Positions 30,892-39,566 of a stretch of DNA of 64,000 nucleotides are shown piece after piece (positions within the stretch are counted from its first letter, which is position 1; each line of letters begins with the position of its first letter). Where the stretch lies: the NCBI GenBank assembly GCA_934539295.1, contig CAKTCN010000008.1, positions 1 through 64,000 on the forward strand, given 5' to 3'. A program made the translations under genes and the position numbers. Under the pieces are notes generated by a model. The model did no database searches, was not told the DNA's origin, and worked only from the letters and a program-made list of their open reading frames with translations. Origin of the DNA: an uncultured Allosphingosinicella sp. (lineage in GTDB: Bacteria > Pseudomonadota > Alphaproteobacteria > Sphingomonadales > Sphingomonadaceae).

Positions 30892-30947
30892 TGATCCTCC
30901 GATGGAAAGCGGACCGCCTTTATGCGAAATCCTTGCTGAACGCGACC

Positions 30948-33155
30948 TTAGCGCCCGAGATTCTTGAGCGCCACCCTGAACAGGAAGCTGTTCCCCCGCT
31001 GGAAATCGCCGGTGGTTTCGTAATCCCGTCGCCACGTCACACCCAGTTCGATACATTCGTCGCTGTAGCTGACACCCAGCCGGTGGCGCACCGGCTCGAA
31101 CCCGTCGGCGCCGGTGAACGGATCCTCCCTGCCGTTGGTGAGGTCCACCACGGCCGACCCGAATACCGACCAGAAGCGTGCAAAGGCGACGCGCCCGCCC
31201 ACCCGCACTTCCTCCCGGTCACGCAGATCCTCGAGCGAGGGATCGACGTTGCGATTAAGCCGAAGATAGCCGATCGTCGCATAGGTGCGGCGCCCGCCCC
31301 AAACGGCATCGATCTCGTTGCGGCGCACCGCGGCATTATCCTTGTCGAGGCGGAAGCGGTGGGTGACGCTGAGCCGCCGGCCGAGGTCCACGTCGGTCCG
31401 CCCGACCACGTCGGAAAAGCGGTCGGTAAGTCCGGTCCCTTGCGGCAGCAGGCTAGGCTCACGGTTGAGGCGGTAGCTCTGGCCCACGGTGGTGCGGATC
31501 GAAACGCCCGAAACGTCGAGCGCCCAGTCCGCACCGTAAGTGACGCGTGCGCCATCTTCCCAGCGGTCGTAGCCCGGAAAGCGGTTGAGCGCGAAAAGGT
31601 TCGAATCTTCGAGGTCGACCGCACGCGCATCCTCGTTCGGTATCTCGATATTCTCGGTCGGCGGTGAAGCGACGAACTGAATGCGCGGGGTCAGCCGCTG
31701 GGTGCCGCCCCAAAGGGCGCCGATCAGCGGCCAGCGCATTTCCGCCGCCGCCGCTGCAATTCCGCGCGTATTCCAGCCTTCCTGTCCGCGGTAGAGGAGC
31801 GTCGATGTCGCCGCGGTCCCCTCCGTATGGTAGATGTCGCCGCGACCGAAGGCCGTGAAGACCAGTTCCTGCCCCCCTGGCGTAATGGAACGCCGCTCCC
31901 ACCGTGCCGAGGCAAAGGCGCGCTGTGTATCCTGTCCCTCGGTCCGCGTGATGGCGAGGCTGTTGGCCTGCAATTCCACGCGTCCACCTGCGACCGGATC
32001 TGCGAGACGCAACCTGGCATCGATCATCGGCAGCACGAACGGTTGTTGCCCCGGATCATCCGTGGTCCGAAGCCCCTGGAAGGCCCATCCGGCGATGGAG
32101 ACGTAGCTGTACTGGTCGATCCGCTCCGCATTCACGACCGAGCGCAGGCGATCGTCGCGCGATATGTCATAGCGGCGCAGGAAAGTGCGATCGGTGACGT
32201 AGCGCCCCGACGCGGTGATGCTCCAGTGCGGATCCAGCTGGAACTTGCCGTTGCCTTCCAGATAGGCGCGCACGCCCTTTTGCCGGTCGGCGCTGATCAG
32301 GTCCTCGTTGACCGGCAGGCGCGATCCGTAGGTGATGTATCCGGCCAATTGGAACGCGCCGAGATCCGTCAGGTGGCGATACCGCGCCTCCATCATCGGC
32401 AGCACGTCGGTGAAGACGTGCGGCGCGACCGTAAGATCGCGATTGGGAGCCAGGCGGAGATAATAAGGAAGGCTGAGTTCCACGCCGTTGGACCGGCTGA
32501 TCCGAACATCCGGAAGCAAGAGGCCCGACCCGCTGGCATTCTGGCCGCCATCGGGGTGCGACAGGCCGGGAAGGGCGATGATCGGTACGCCGAAGAGATT
32601 GAGGCTCGCGCCCTGGTACCGGATTCGGCCGCGCACAGGATCGTGGATCACGCGCACTGCCGTGATCTGCCAGGTGGGATCCTTGGGGCAGCCCTCGGGC
32701 GTCAACACCGCGCAGGGACTGTAGGCCGCACGCTCCAGCGTCGACACATTGTCCTGCCGGGTCCCGCGCTCGGCCGCAAGCCGTCCGCCATCCTCCAGGA
32801 CGACCAGCAGGTTTTCGACCACGCCGTCGCGCAACGAGTCGGTCAGGACGACGCTGTCGCCATAGGCCGTGTCACCCTGCGGCGTGGTAATCCGGACGTT
32901 CCCGTCAGCCCGCACCTCGCCGCTGACGCGGTTCCAGGTGACGCGGTCGGCGGCAAGGCGATTGCCCTCGTTCGTCATCCGCACCTCGCCCGACGCGGTC
33001 AGCAGGTCACTGGCATCCTCGTAGGAGACCGTGTCCGCACTGAACGCGACCTCGCCGGTCACGGCAACCACCGGCTCCGCCTGGGCCCAGGCGGCAGCAG
33101 GCGCCATGGCGAGCAGGGGAAGGGCAGTCCGGCAGAGAAAAGACAGTCTGGTCAC
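30948..33155 (-). CDS. lptD: LPS-assembly outer-membrane protein LptD
   Basis: About 735 residues. A signal peptide (LCRTALPLLAMAPAAAWAQA) is followed by an OstA-like periplasmic jellyroll (residues about 35-140: VAFSADTVSYEDASDLLTASG, VRADGNVRITTPQGDTAYGD). A long beta-barrel runs to the C terminus, ending in RVALKNLGR. A Cys pair lies in SPCAVLTPEGCPKD and a Cys in DECIELG near the C terminus, suitable for the disulfides LptD needs. It inserts LPS or lipooligosaccharide into the outer leaflet. The start is taken as GTG 33155; TTG alternatives lie a few codons away. It heads lptD-surA-pdxA-rsmA. Confidence 0.93.
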   Translation of the reverse strand: MTRLSFLCRTALPLLAMAPAAAWAQAEPVVAVTGEVAFSADTVSYEDASDLLTASGEVRMTNEGNRLAADRVTWNRVSGEVRADGNVRITTPQGDTAYGDSVVLTDSLRDGVVENLLVVLEDGGRLAAERGTRQDNVSTLERAAYSPCAVLTPEGCPKDPTWQITAVRVIHDPVRGRIRYQGASLNLFGVPIIALPGLSHPDGGQNASGSGLLLPDVRISRSNGVELSLPYYLRLAPNRDLTVAPHVFTDVLPMMEARYRHLTDLGAFQLAGYITYGSRLPVNEDLISADRQKGVRAYLEGNGKFQLDPHWSITASGRYVTDRTFLRRYDISRDDRLRSVVNAERIDQYSYVSIAGWAFQGLRTTDDPGQQPFVLPMIDARLRLADPVAGGRVELQANSLAITRTEGQDTQRAFASARWERRSITPGGQELVFTAFGRGDIYHTEGTAATSTLLYRGQEGWNTRGIAAAAAEMRWPLIGALWGGTQRLTPRIQFVASPPTENIEIPNEDARAVDLEDSNLFALNRFPGYDRWEDGARVTYGADWALDVSGVSIRTTVGQSYRLNREPSLLPQGTGLTDRFSDVVGRTDVDLGRRLSVTHRFRLDKDNAAVRRNEIDAVWGGRRTYATIGYLRLNRNVDPSLEDLRDREEVRVGGRVAFARFWSVFGSAVVDLTNGREDPFTGADGFEPVRHRLGVSYSDECIELGVTWRRDYETTGDFQRGNSFLFRVALKNLGR

Positions 33156-33332
33156 AAGCAACAGCCAACAAGTCCCCGCGTCCACGTGAAGCGTGGCGAA
33201 GCGCGGCCTATCGCACCGGCTCGCCCCCGCCGCAATGGCCGGGCGCATCTAACCTTTGCGACCGCGCCTCGCGATGCCTATCTGGGCAACAGCATATTTG
33301 CGCATGACCGCACATCAGGAGTTTCGTTTCCC

Positions 33333-34814
33333 ATGAAAGTCAGCTTTGCCGCCCAGCGTCCCGAAGGCAATTTCGCGCTCGCCATTCCCGTTTGGGGCGA
33401 GGACATGCTGGGTGAGCGGCTGGCCGGCCTGGATGAGGCCGGTCGCACCCTTGCCGCCCGCGCGGCCGAGGCGCAGCGCTTCGAGCGCGAGGCCGCGACC
33501 ATTGCCGAATCGTTCGTGAACGAAGGCGATGCCGCACGCCGGCTCCTGCTGGTGGGCCTGGGCGGCAAGCGCGACGACGATGCCCTGTTCGAACGAGTCG
33601 GCGGTGCGCTGACGGCACGCCTGCTCTGTTCGGGCGAGACCAGGCTGGTGGTCGACCTGACGGGGCTCGGCTGCGGCGGCGACGAGGCTGCGCGCGTCGC
33701 GTTCGGCGCGGCCGCCCGCGCGTGGCGCTACGACGTCTATCGCACCAAGCTCGGCAAGGCTGCGCGCCCGACCCTCGACGAGGTCGTGATCGTCGGCGGA
33801 GGTGACGATGCGGCCGCAGCATGGACGCACCGCGAGGCTGTGCTCGCCGGCATCTCGCTGACCCGCGAACTGGTGACCGAACCGGCCAACATCATCTATC
33901 CGGAAAGCTTCATCGATCGCTGCAAGACGGCGATGGAAGGCACCGGCATCACCTTCGAGGTGCTGGACGAAACCCAGATGGCAGAGCTCGGCATGGGCTC
34001 GCTGCTTGGCGTGTCCTTCGGCTCCGCCCGTCCGCCGCGGTTGCTCGCCATGCGCTGGAACGGTGCCGAGAGTGCAGACGAGAAGCCGGTCGTGTTCATC
34101 GGCAAGGGCGTGACCTTCGACACCGGCGGCATCTCGATCAAGCCGGCCGCCGGCATGGAGGCGATGAAGTGGGACATGGGCGGTGCTGGTGCAGTTGCCG
34201 GCGCCATGCTCGCGCTCGCCACCCGCAAGGCGAAGGCGAACGTGGTCGGCATCTGCGGCCTGGTCGAGAACATGCCCGACGGCAAGGCGCAGCGCCCCGG
34301 CGACGTGGTCAAGAGCATGTCGGGCCAGACGATCGAGGTCATCAACACCGACGCGGAAGGCCGCCTGGTCCTGTGCGATGCGATGACGTGGGCACAGCGT
34401 GAGTATAAGCCCGAATATATGGTCGATCTCGCCACCCTGACCGGCGCGATGATCATCAGCCTCGGCTACGAATATGCCGGCATGTTCTCGAACGACGACG
34501 GACTGGCGGGCATGCTCGCCGACGCCGGCATGAAGACGGGTGACAAGCTCTGGCGGATGCCGATGGGCGATGCCTATGACAAGATGATGGACTCGCCGAT
34601 CGCCGACATGAAGAATGCCGGCGTGCGCGAAGGCGGGTCGATCAGCGCCGCCTGCTTCCTCGGCCGCTTCGTCGAGGAAAGGGTGAAGTGGGCGCATCTC
34701 GACATTGCCGGCACTGTCTGGGCCAACAAGCCCGGCGCCCTGTGGGACAAGGGCGCGACCGGCTTCGGCGTGGCTCTGCTCGACCGCTTCGTGGCCGACA
34801 ATTTCGAGAAGTAA
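33333..34814 (+). CDS. pepA: Leucyl aminopeptidase (M17)
   Basis: A 493-residue cytosolic two-metal aminopeptidase. It shows VFIGKGVTFDTGGISIKPAAGM with the metal-binding Lys and Asp, KWDMGGAGAVAGAM, and the M17 signature NTDAEGRLVL (about 338-347) with DATLTGA-type LATLTGAMIISLG. The N-terminal domain is the usual macro-like fold. ATG 33333 has AGGAG 10 bases upstream; much longer upstream open frames overlap lptD antisense and are rejected. It is followed directly by holC, as in many proteobacteria. Confidence 0.96.
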   Translation: MKVSFAAQRPEGNFALAIPVWGEDMLGERLAGLDEAGRTLAARAAEAQRFEREAATIAESFVNEGDAARRLLLVGLGGKRDDDALFERVGGALTARLLCSGETRLVVDLTGLGCGGDEAARVAFGAAARAWRYDVYRTKLGKAARPTLDEVVIVGGGDDAAAAWTHREAVLAGISLTRELVTEPANIIYPESFIDRCKTAMEGTGITFEVLDETQMAELGMGSLLGVSFGSARPPRLLAMRWNGAESADEKPVVFIGKGVTFDTGGISIKPAAGMEAMKWDMGGAGAVAGAMLALATRKAKANVVGICGLVENMPDGKAQRPGDVVKSMSGQTIEVINTDAEGRLVLCDAMTWAQREYKPEYMVDLATLTGAMIISLGYEYAGMFSNDDGLAGMLADAGMKTGDKLWRMPMGDAYDKMMDSPIADMKNAGVREGGSISAACFLGRFVEERVKWAHLDIAGTVWANKPGALWDKGATGFGVALLDRFVADNFEK

Positions 34815-34815
34815 G

Positions 34816-35253
34816 CTGCAGGTCGACTTCTACCACCTCGTCGCATCGCCGCTCGACCGCGTCCTTCCGCAAATCTGCGAGAAGGTGCTGTCGGGCGGCG
34901 GGCGATTGCTGGTCGTCGGCGGCCAGCCTCTCCTGGGCCAGGTCGATGGCCTGCTCTGGTCTTATGCGCGCGACGCGTTCCTGCCGCACGTGCTGGCGTC
35001 GCAACCAGCGGCCGAGGCTCAGCCGGTGTTGCTGAGCGAGACAGTCGAACCCGCAAACGGTGCGCAGAACGTCGCGCTGATCGACGGCACCTGGCGCGAC
35101 GCCGCGCTCGATTTCGCCCGCGCCCTCCACTTCTTCGACGAAGCCCATATCGCCCCGGCGCGTGAGGCCTGGAAGAGCCTGGCGGGCAGGGAAGGCGTGG
35201 AGCGTCGCTACTGGAAGCAGAATGAGTCCGGTCGATGGGCGCAGGCGGCCTGA
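34816..35253 (+). CDS. holC: DNA polymerase III chi subunit, apparent CTG start
   Basis: About 145 residues. The conserved beginning QVDFYHLVASPLDRVLPQI is followed by GGRLLVVGGQPLLGQVDGLLWSY, FLPH and NVALIDG, then WKQNESGRW at the C terminus, all typical of HolC, which links the clamp loader to SSB. No ATG, GTG or TTG lies near this N terminus; the only in-frame ATG (34705) is deep inside pepA and would add 37 unrelated residues. A CTG at 34816, one base after the pepA TAA, supplies the usual first residue of MQVDFYH. Identity is firm; the start is inferred. Confidence 0.85.
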   Translation: MQVDFYHLVASPLDRVLPQICEKVLSGGGRLLVVGGQPLLGQVDGLLWSYARDAFLPHVLASQPAAEAQPVLLSETVEPANGAQNVALIDGTWRDAALDFARALHFFDEAHIAPAREAWKSLAGREGVERRYWKQNESGRWAQAA

Positions 35254-35261
35254 GCCTCCCC

Positions 35262-35277
35262 GTCGGCTAGAGCCGAC
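35262..35277. terminator. Short hairpin after holC
   Basis: GTCGGC-TAGA-GCCGAC, a 6-bp stem 8 bases beyond the holC stop, without a T-run. It is a weak terminator candidate. The remaining bases to 35449 hold the leader of ndk, in which no clear promoter was read. Confidence 0.35.
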
Positions 35278-35449
35278 ACTCTCCCGCGTGATCGAATGGT
35301 CACACGCGTCCAGTGGGCCGCGATCCAGATGCGGCCCGCGCCTCGATCGAGCACCTCTTCAACATGCCCGCCCCCGCTTGCATCCTGAAAGGGGCTAGAC
35401 TAGGGGAACGCGACTTTCCCGCAACCAGAAAAACAGGAGCCGCTCGGCC

Positions 35450-35872
35450 ATGGCGACCGAACGCACTTTCTCGATCATCAAGCCCGATGCGACCCGCCGC
35501 AACCTGACCGGCGCGGTCACTGCCAAGCTTGAGGAAGCCGGCCTGCGCGTCGTCGCTTCCAAGCGCATCCATATGACCCGCGAGCAGGCCGAGGGCTTCT
35601 ACGCGGTGCACAAGGAGCGTCCGTTCTTCAACGACCTCGTCACCTTCATGATCTCCGGCCCGGTCGTCGTGCAGGTCCTGGAAGGCGAAAATGCGGTCCT
35701 CAAGAACCGCGAAGTCATGGGCGCGACCAACCCGGAAAATGCCGACGAAGGCACCATCCGCAAGCTGTTCGCGGAGTCGATCGAGGCGAACTCGGTCCAC
35801 GGCTCCGACAGCCAGGAAAATGCCGCGATCGAGATCGACTATTTCTTCAAGCCCGAAGAGATCGTCGGCTAA
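35450..35872 (+). CDS. ndk: Nucleoside diphosphate kinase
   Basis: A 140-residue enzyme that balances NTP pools by transferring the gamma phosphate through a phospho-histidine. It has [19 protein letters not shown] at the N terminus and the active-site His (about 117) in [12 protein letters not shown]. The length is normal. It is monocistronic, with AGGAG upstream of the ATG, and is followed by a REP-like element. Confidence 0.97.
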   Translation: MATERTFSIIKPDATRRNLTGAVTAKLEEAGLRVVASKRIHMTREQAEGFYAVHKERPFFNDLVTFMISGPVVVQVLEGENAVLKNREVMGATNPENADEGTIRKLFAESIEANSVHGSDSQENAAIEIDYFFKPEEIVG

Positions 35873-35881
35873 TCAGCTACT

Positions 35882-35964
35882 CGTCATTGCGAGCGTAGCG
35901 AAGCAATCCAGAGCGGCGTCGACGTCGTCTGGATTGCTTCGTCGTTCCACTCCTCGCGCTGACG
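35882..35964. repeat. REP-like inverted repeat, family A copy 2
   Basis: An imperfect palindrome of about 83 bp: CGTCATTGCGAGCGTAGCG and AAGCAATCCAG on the left, CTGGATTGCTTCG and CTGACG on the right. It matches the element at 11516-11599 in both arms. It lies between the convergent ndk and purN genes, where it may act as a transcription barrier. Confidence 0.85.
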
Positions 35965-35971
35965 ATAGTGC

Positions 35972-36559
35972 CTAGCGCACGCCCCGATACGCCCGGCAAT
36001 ATGCATCGAGCGTCTCGGGGTAGAGCCTGTGTTCCTCGGTCAGCACGCGCGCAGCCAGCGTCTCGGCCGTATCGCGCTCCCGGATCCGGACCTGCGCCTG
36101 GCCCAGCACCGGCCCGTCGTCCAGTTCTTCCGTCACCAGATGCACGGAGCAGCCCGCGAACATCTCGCCGCCCAGGATTGCCCGGTTATGCGTGTCCAGC
36201 CCCTTGTAGGCGGGAAGCAGGGACGGATGGACGTTGAGAATGCGGTCGCGCCACCGGCCGATGAAGGCGGGTGAAAGCAGCCGCATATAGCCCGCAAGCG
36301 CGATGATCTCGACGCCGTGCCGCCTCAGTTCTGCATCGAGCAGATCGTCGAACGCCTCGCGCTTCATGCCCTTGTGACTCTGCGCCCAGGTCGGGATGCC
36401 GAGCACGCGCGCCGCGAGCAGTCCGCGTGCCTCGGGATCGTTCGCCGCAACCAGGGCGATGTCGTAGGCCCGCTCCTCGCGCCGCCGCCATTCGGCGAGC
36501 GCGACCATGTTGGATCCGCGGCCGGATATCAGGACACCGACGCGGACGCGTTCAGCCAT
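35972..36559 (-). CDS. purN: Phosphoribosylglycinamide formyltransferase (GART)
   Basis: A 195-residue folate-dependent enzyme of purine synthesis. It has [39 protein letters not shown], the active-site [17 protein letters not shown] (catalytic Asn and His) and [17 protein letters not shown] (catalytic Asp). It shares the fold and chemistry with Fmt (10570). It overlaps the end of purM by 8 bp, so the two are one operon. Confidence 0.97.
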   Translation of the reverse strand: MAERVRVGVLISGRGSNMVALAEWRRREERAYDIALVAANDPEARGLLAARVLGIPTWAQSHKGMKREAFDDLLDAELRRHGVEIIALAGYMRLLSPAFIGRWRDRILNVHPSLLPAYKGLDTHNRAILGGEMFAGCSVHLVTEELDDGPVLGQAQVRIRERDTAETLAARVLTEEHRLYPETLDAYCRAYRGVR

Positions 36560-37658
36560 GGAAGCTTGCCTTCCACGCCTCCCGGGCGCTCCACGTGCCC
36601 TGGCTTCCGGTTACCAGGCAGCCTTTCTGCCCCTCGACGATGCCGCCGATCTCGAACACCGTTTCGCCGGCTGTTTCCAGTGCCGCCGTGACCTCGCCGG
36701 CATCTTCTGCGGCGACCACCACGATCATCCCGATCCCGCAGTTGAAGGTGCGGGACATCTCTTCCGGCTCGATGTTTCCTTGTGCCTGCAGGAACGCCAT
36801 CAGCCGCGGCTGTGGCCAGGCATCGGCAGCCACGACCGCCTGCAAGCCGTCAGGCAGTATGCGCGGAATATTCTCGAGCAGTCCGCCACCGGTGATGTGC
36901 GCCAGCGCATGAACCTTGCCGCCGCGAACGACCGGCAGCAGCGACTTCACGTAGATGCGCGTCGGCTCCATCAGCCAGTCGATCAGCAGCCGATCGGGAT
37001 CGAAAAGGGCAGGGCGATCGAGCTTCCACTCCTTGTCGGCCGCAAGCCGCCGAACCAGCGAATAGCCGTTCGAATGCACCCCCGACGAGGCAAGGCCCAG
37101 GATCACGTCGCCCGCCTTCACTCCCGCCCCGGTCAGCGCCTCTCCGCGTTCGACCGCCCCGACGCAGAAGCCGGCAAGGTCGTAATCTCCCGGCGCATAC
37201 ATGCCCGGCATCTCGGCTGTCTCGCCGCCGATCAGCGCGCAGCCGGCCTGGCGACACCCATCGGCGATACCCGCGACCACGCGCTCTGCAACACCCGTCT
37301 CCAGCTTGCCGGTCGCGAAATAGTCCAGGAAGAACAGCGGCTCGGCACCCTGGACGATGAGATCGTTAACGCACATGGCGACGAGGTCGATGCCCACCGT
37401 GTCATGCCGCCCGCTGTCGATGGCGAGCTTGAGCTTGGTGCCGACGCCGTCATTCGCCGCCACCAGCAGGGGATCGTGATAGCCCGCCGCCTTGAGGTCG
37501 AAGAAACCGCCGAAACCGCCCAGCGAGGCATCCGCACCCGGCCGCGCGGTCGACTTGGCGAGCGGGCCGATTGCCTTCACCAACGCATTGCCTGCCTCGA
37601 TGGAGACGCCGGCGCCGGCATAGGTGTAGGAAGCGGGCGGATCGTTGCGGTCTGTCAT
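36552..37658 (-). CDS. purM: Phosphoribosylformylglycinamidine cyclo-ligase (AIR synthetase)
   Basis: A 368-residue PurM. Motifs include [97 protein letters not shown] and [16 protein letters not shown]. It closes the imidazole ring in purine synthesis using ATP. It is first in purM-purN and divergent from the DUF2066-like gene, with 61 bp between starts. Confidence 0.97.
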   Translation of the reverse strand: MTDRNDPPASYTYAGAGVSIEAGNALVKAIGPLAKSTARPGADASLGGFGGFFDLKAAGYHDPLLVAANDGVGTKLKLAIDSGRHDTVGIDLVAMCVNDLIVQGAEPLFFLDYFATGKLETGVAERVVAGIADGCRQAGCALIGGETAEMPGMYAPGDYDLAGFCVGAVERGEALTGAGVKAGDVILGLASSGVHSNGYSLVRRLAADKEWKLDRPALFDPDRLLIDWLMEPTRIYVKSLLPVVRGGKVHALAHITGGGLLENIPRILPDGLQAVVAADAWPQPRLMAFLQAQGNIEPEEMSRTFNCGIGMIVVVAAEDAGEVTAALETAGETVFEIGGIVEGQKGCLVTGSQGTWSAREAWKASFHG

Positions 37659-37719
37659 AATGCGCGGCCTAGCTACATCGCGCTTGGATTTCCACGTTCA
37701 ACTCGCCAAAAGGCGGGCC

Positions 37720-38940
37720 GTGAAGCTTAAGACCCGTTCCCTGTCGCTTGTTGCCGGAGCACTTGCTGCATCGATCGCCGGTGCAGGCCTGCTCTATGCA
37801 CAGCTCGAAGGCTCCGACCGCGGCGTCCCGCCCGTCGAGAGCGCAAGCACGATCGAGGTGACCGGCATCGAGGTGGACGTCACGGCCAAGAGCGCCGACG
37901 AGGCCCGCTACGAAGGCTGGCGCCAGGCGCAGGCCAAGGGCTGGCGTGCTCTGTGGGCCAAAACCAACAATCGTCCGCAGAGCGAGGCGCCGGCGCTCAG
38001 CGAATCGGCGCTGAACGCAATGGTGGCCAGCATCGTCATCGAGCGCGAGCAGATCGGCCCGACGCGTTACATTGCGCGGCTCGGCATCCTTTTCGACCGC
38101 GCCCGCAGCAGCCAGTTGCTCGGCCTGTCCAGTTTTGTGCGCCGCTCGCATCCTGTGCTGGTCATCCCGGTGATGCTGACCGGCTCCAGCGCGCAAAGTT
38201 TCGAATCGCGCAACGAATGGCAACGCGCCTGGGCACGCTTCCGCACGGTGAACAGCCCGATCGACTATGTGCGTCCCGTCGGCTCCGGCATCGACCCGCT
38301 GCTCCTCAATCTCGCACAAAGCCGCCGTCCCGGCCGTGCGCAGTGGCGCACGCTGATCGACCAATATGGCACGGCGGACATCGTCGTGCCGGAAGTACGG
38401 CTGAAGCGCAGCTATCCCGGCGGGCCCGCCATCGGGGAGTTCCTGGCTCGCCATGGGCCGGACAATCGCATTCTCGCCCACTTTGCCCTTCGCGCGGGGA
38501 ACAGCGCCAGCATCCCGGCCATGCTGGACGAAGGCGTGCGTCGCCTCGACATCGCCTACACCAATGCCTTTGCATCAGGCCTCCTCTTCCCGGATCCGAG
38601 TCTCGAAGTCGTCGAGCCGGAGGTGATCGAGGAAGTGGCAGAGCAGGTCGAGACTTCGGCCCCGACCAGCGTGGCGCCTTCTATCCTCACGACGGGTGCT
38701 GCCACCTCCTTCAGCCTGCAATATGCGACGCCCGCGGCGGATGCCGTGACTCAGGCGGAGATATCGGTCAGCCGCGTGCCGGGCGTCACCTCGGCGCTAA
38801 CCACCAGTCTCGCCATCGGCGGCACGTCCGTCATGCGGGCGACTTTTGCCGGCGATTCAGAGGCATTTGCCGCCGCGCTTCGTGCGCAAGGCTGGAATGT
38901 CGAGGTGGCCGGCGGCAACACGTTGCGGATCAGCCGCTGA
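37720..38940 (+). CDS. DUF2066-like exported/membrane protein
   Basis: About 406 residues from GTG 37720 (GGCGGG upstream). An N-terminal signal or anchor is visible (SLVAGALAASIAGAGLLYA), then IEVTGIEVDVTAKSADEARYEGWRQAQAKGW split across about 45-75, the pattern of DUF2066 domains. The middle holds VIPVMLTGSSAQ and DYVRPVGSGIDPLLLN. The C terminus has a Glu/Val-rich linker and a small domain (LTTSLAIGGTSVMRATF) that could be mistaken for a metal-associated fold. The function is unknown. It precedes the HdaA-like gene by one base, and the set DUF2066-hdaA-ppk1-ppx is transcribed together. Confidence 0.75.
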   Translation: MKLKTRSLSLVAGALAASIAGAGLLYAQLEGSDRGVPPVESASTIEVTGIEVDVTAKSADEARYEGWRQAQAKGWRALWAKTNNRPQSEAPALSESALNAMVASIVIEREQIGPTRYIARLGILFDRARSSQLLGLSSFVRRSHPVLVIPVMLTGSSAQSFESRNEWQRAWARFRTVNSPIDYVRPVGSGIDPLLLNLAQSRRPGRAQWRTLIDQYGTADIVVPEVRLKRSYPGGPAIGEFLARHGPDNRILAHFALRAGNSASIPAMLDEGVRRLDIAYTNAFASGLLFPDPSLEVVEPEVIEEVAEQVETSAPTSVAPSILTTGAATSFSLQYATPAADAVTQAEISVSRVPGVTSALTTSLAIGGTSVMRATFAGDSEAFAAALRAQGWNVEVAGGNTLRISR

Positions 38941-38941
38941 C

Positions 38942-39565
38942 GTGCAGGCCCAGATCGCCCTGCCGCTCGATTGGCCGGTGGCGGACCGCGACGAGGATTT
39001 CCTGATCTCCGACGCAAGCCGTCTGGCGTTCGAACATTTGAAGCGTTGGTCGACCTGGCCGGTGGCTGCCACCTTGCTGACCGGTCCGCGCAAGTCGGGC
39101 CGCAGCCTGCTCGGCCGCATCTTCGTGCGCAAGACGGGCGGGCGCCTGTTCGACGACGCGCACAATCATGAGGAAGAGGCGATCTTCCACGCCTGGAACG
39201 AGGCTCAGGCTAGCCGGCGCCCTCTGCTCATAATCGCCGACGCCCCGCCGCCTTTGTGGCAGATCAGTTTGCCCGACCTGCGCTCTCGCATCGCAGCGAC
39301 CCCGCAGATCGAGATTGGCGATCCTGACGATGGATTGATCGGCGATCTCGTCACCAAATTGCTTGGTGACCGCGGCATTGCAGCACCGCCTGAACTCATC
39401 GATTATCTGGTTCCAAGGATCGAACGCAGCTACGTGGCCGTTCAGCAGGTGGTGGACGCTCTCGACCGAGCGGTCCTGTCGCATCACCGTCGCATGAGCC
39501 TGGCAATGGCGCGCAATGCCCTTGCCGACGCCGGGCTGATAAAAAGGTACAGAAGCCGCGCCTGA
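38942..39565 (+). CDS. HdaA-like DnaA-regulatory P-loop protein
   Basis: 207 residues from GTG 38942. The N-terminal QIALPL (4-9) matches the sliding-clamp-binding motif of Hda/HdaA (QxxLPL). A DnaA-like AAA+ core follows with [15 protein letters not shown] at the Walker A position, where Arg stands in for the usual Lys, and [10 protein letters not shown] as Walker B. The C-terminal helical lid contains [20 protein letters not shown]. Hda proteins promote ATP hydrolysis by DnaA after clamp loading. It overlaps nothing and sits between the DUF2066-like gene and ppk1. Confidence 0.85.
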   Translation: MQAQIALPLDWPVADRDEDFLISDASRLAFEHLKRWSTWPVAATLLTGPRKSGRSLLGRIFVRKTGGRLFDDAHNHEEEAIFHAWNEAQASRRPLLIIADAPPPLWQISLPDLRSRIAATPQIEIGDPDDGLIGDLVTKLLGDRGIAAPPELIDYLVPRIERSYVAVQQVVDALDRAVLSHHRRMSLAMARNALADAGLIKRYRSRA

Positions 39566-39566
39566 T

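Noticed and set aside
31827..34814. A 995-codon open frame on the plus strand ending at the pepA stop
   Set aside because: Its first 500 codons are antisense to lptD and show no family motifs; pepA starts at ATG 33333 with a ribosome site and normal length.
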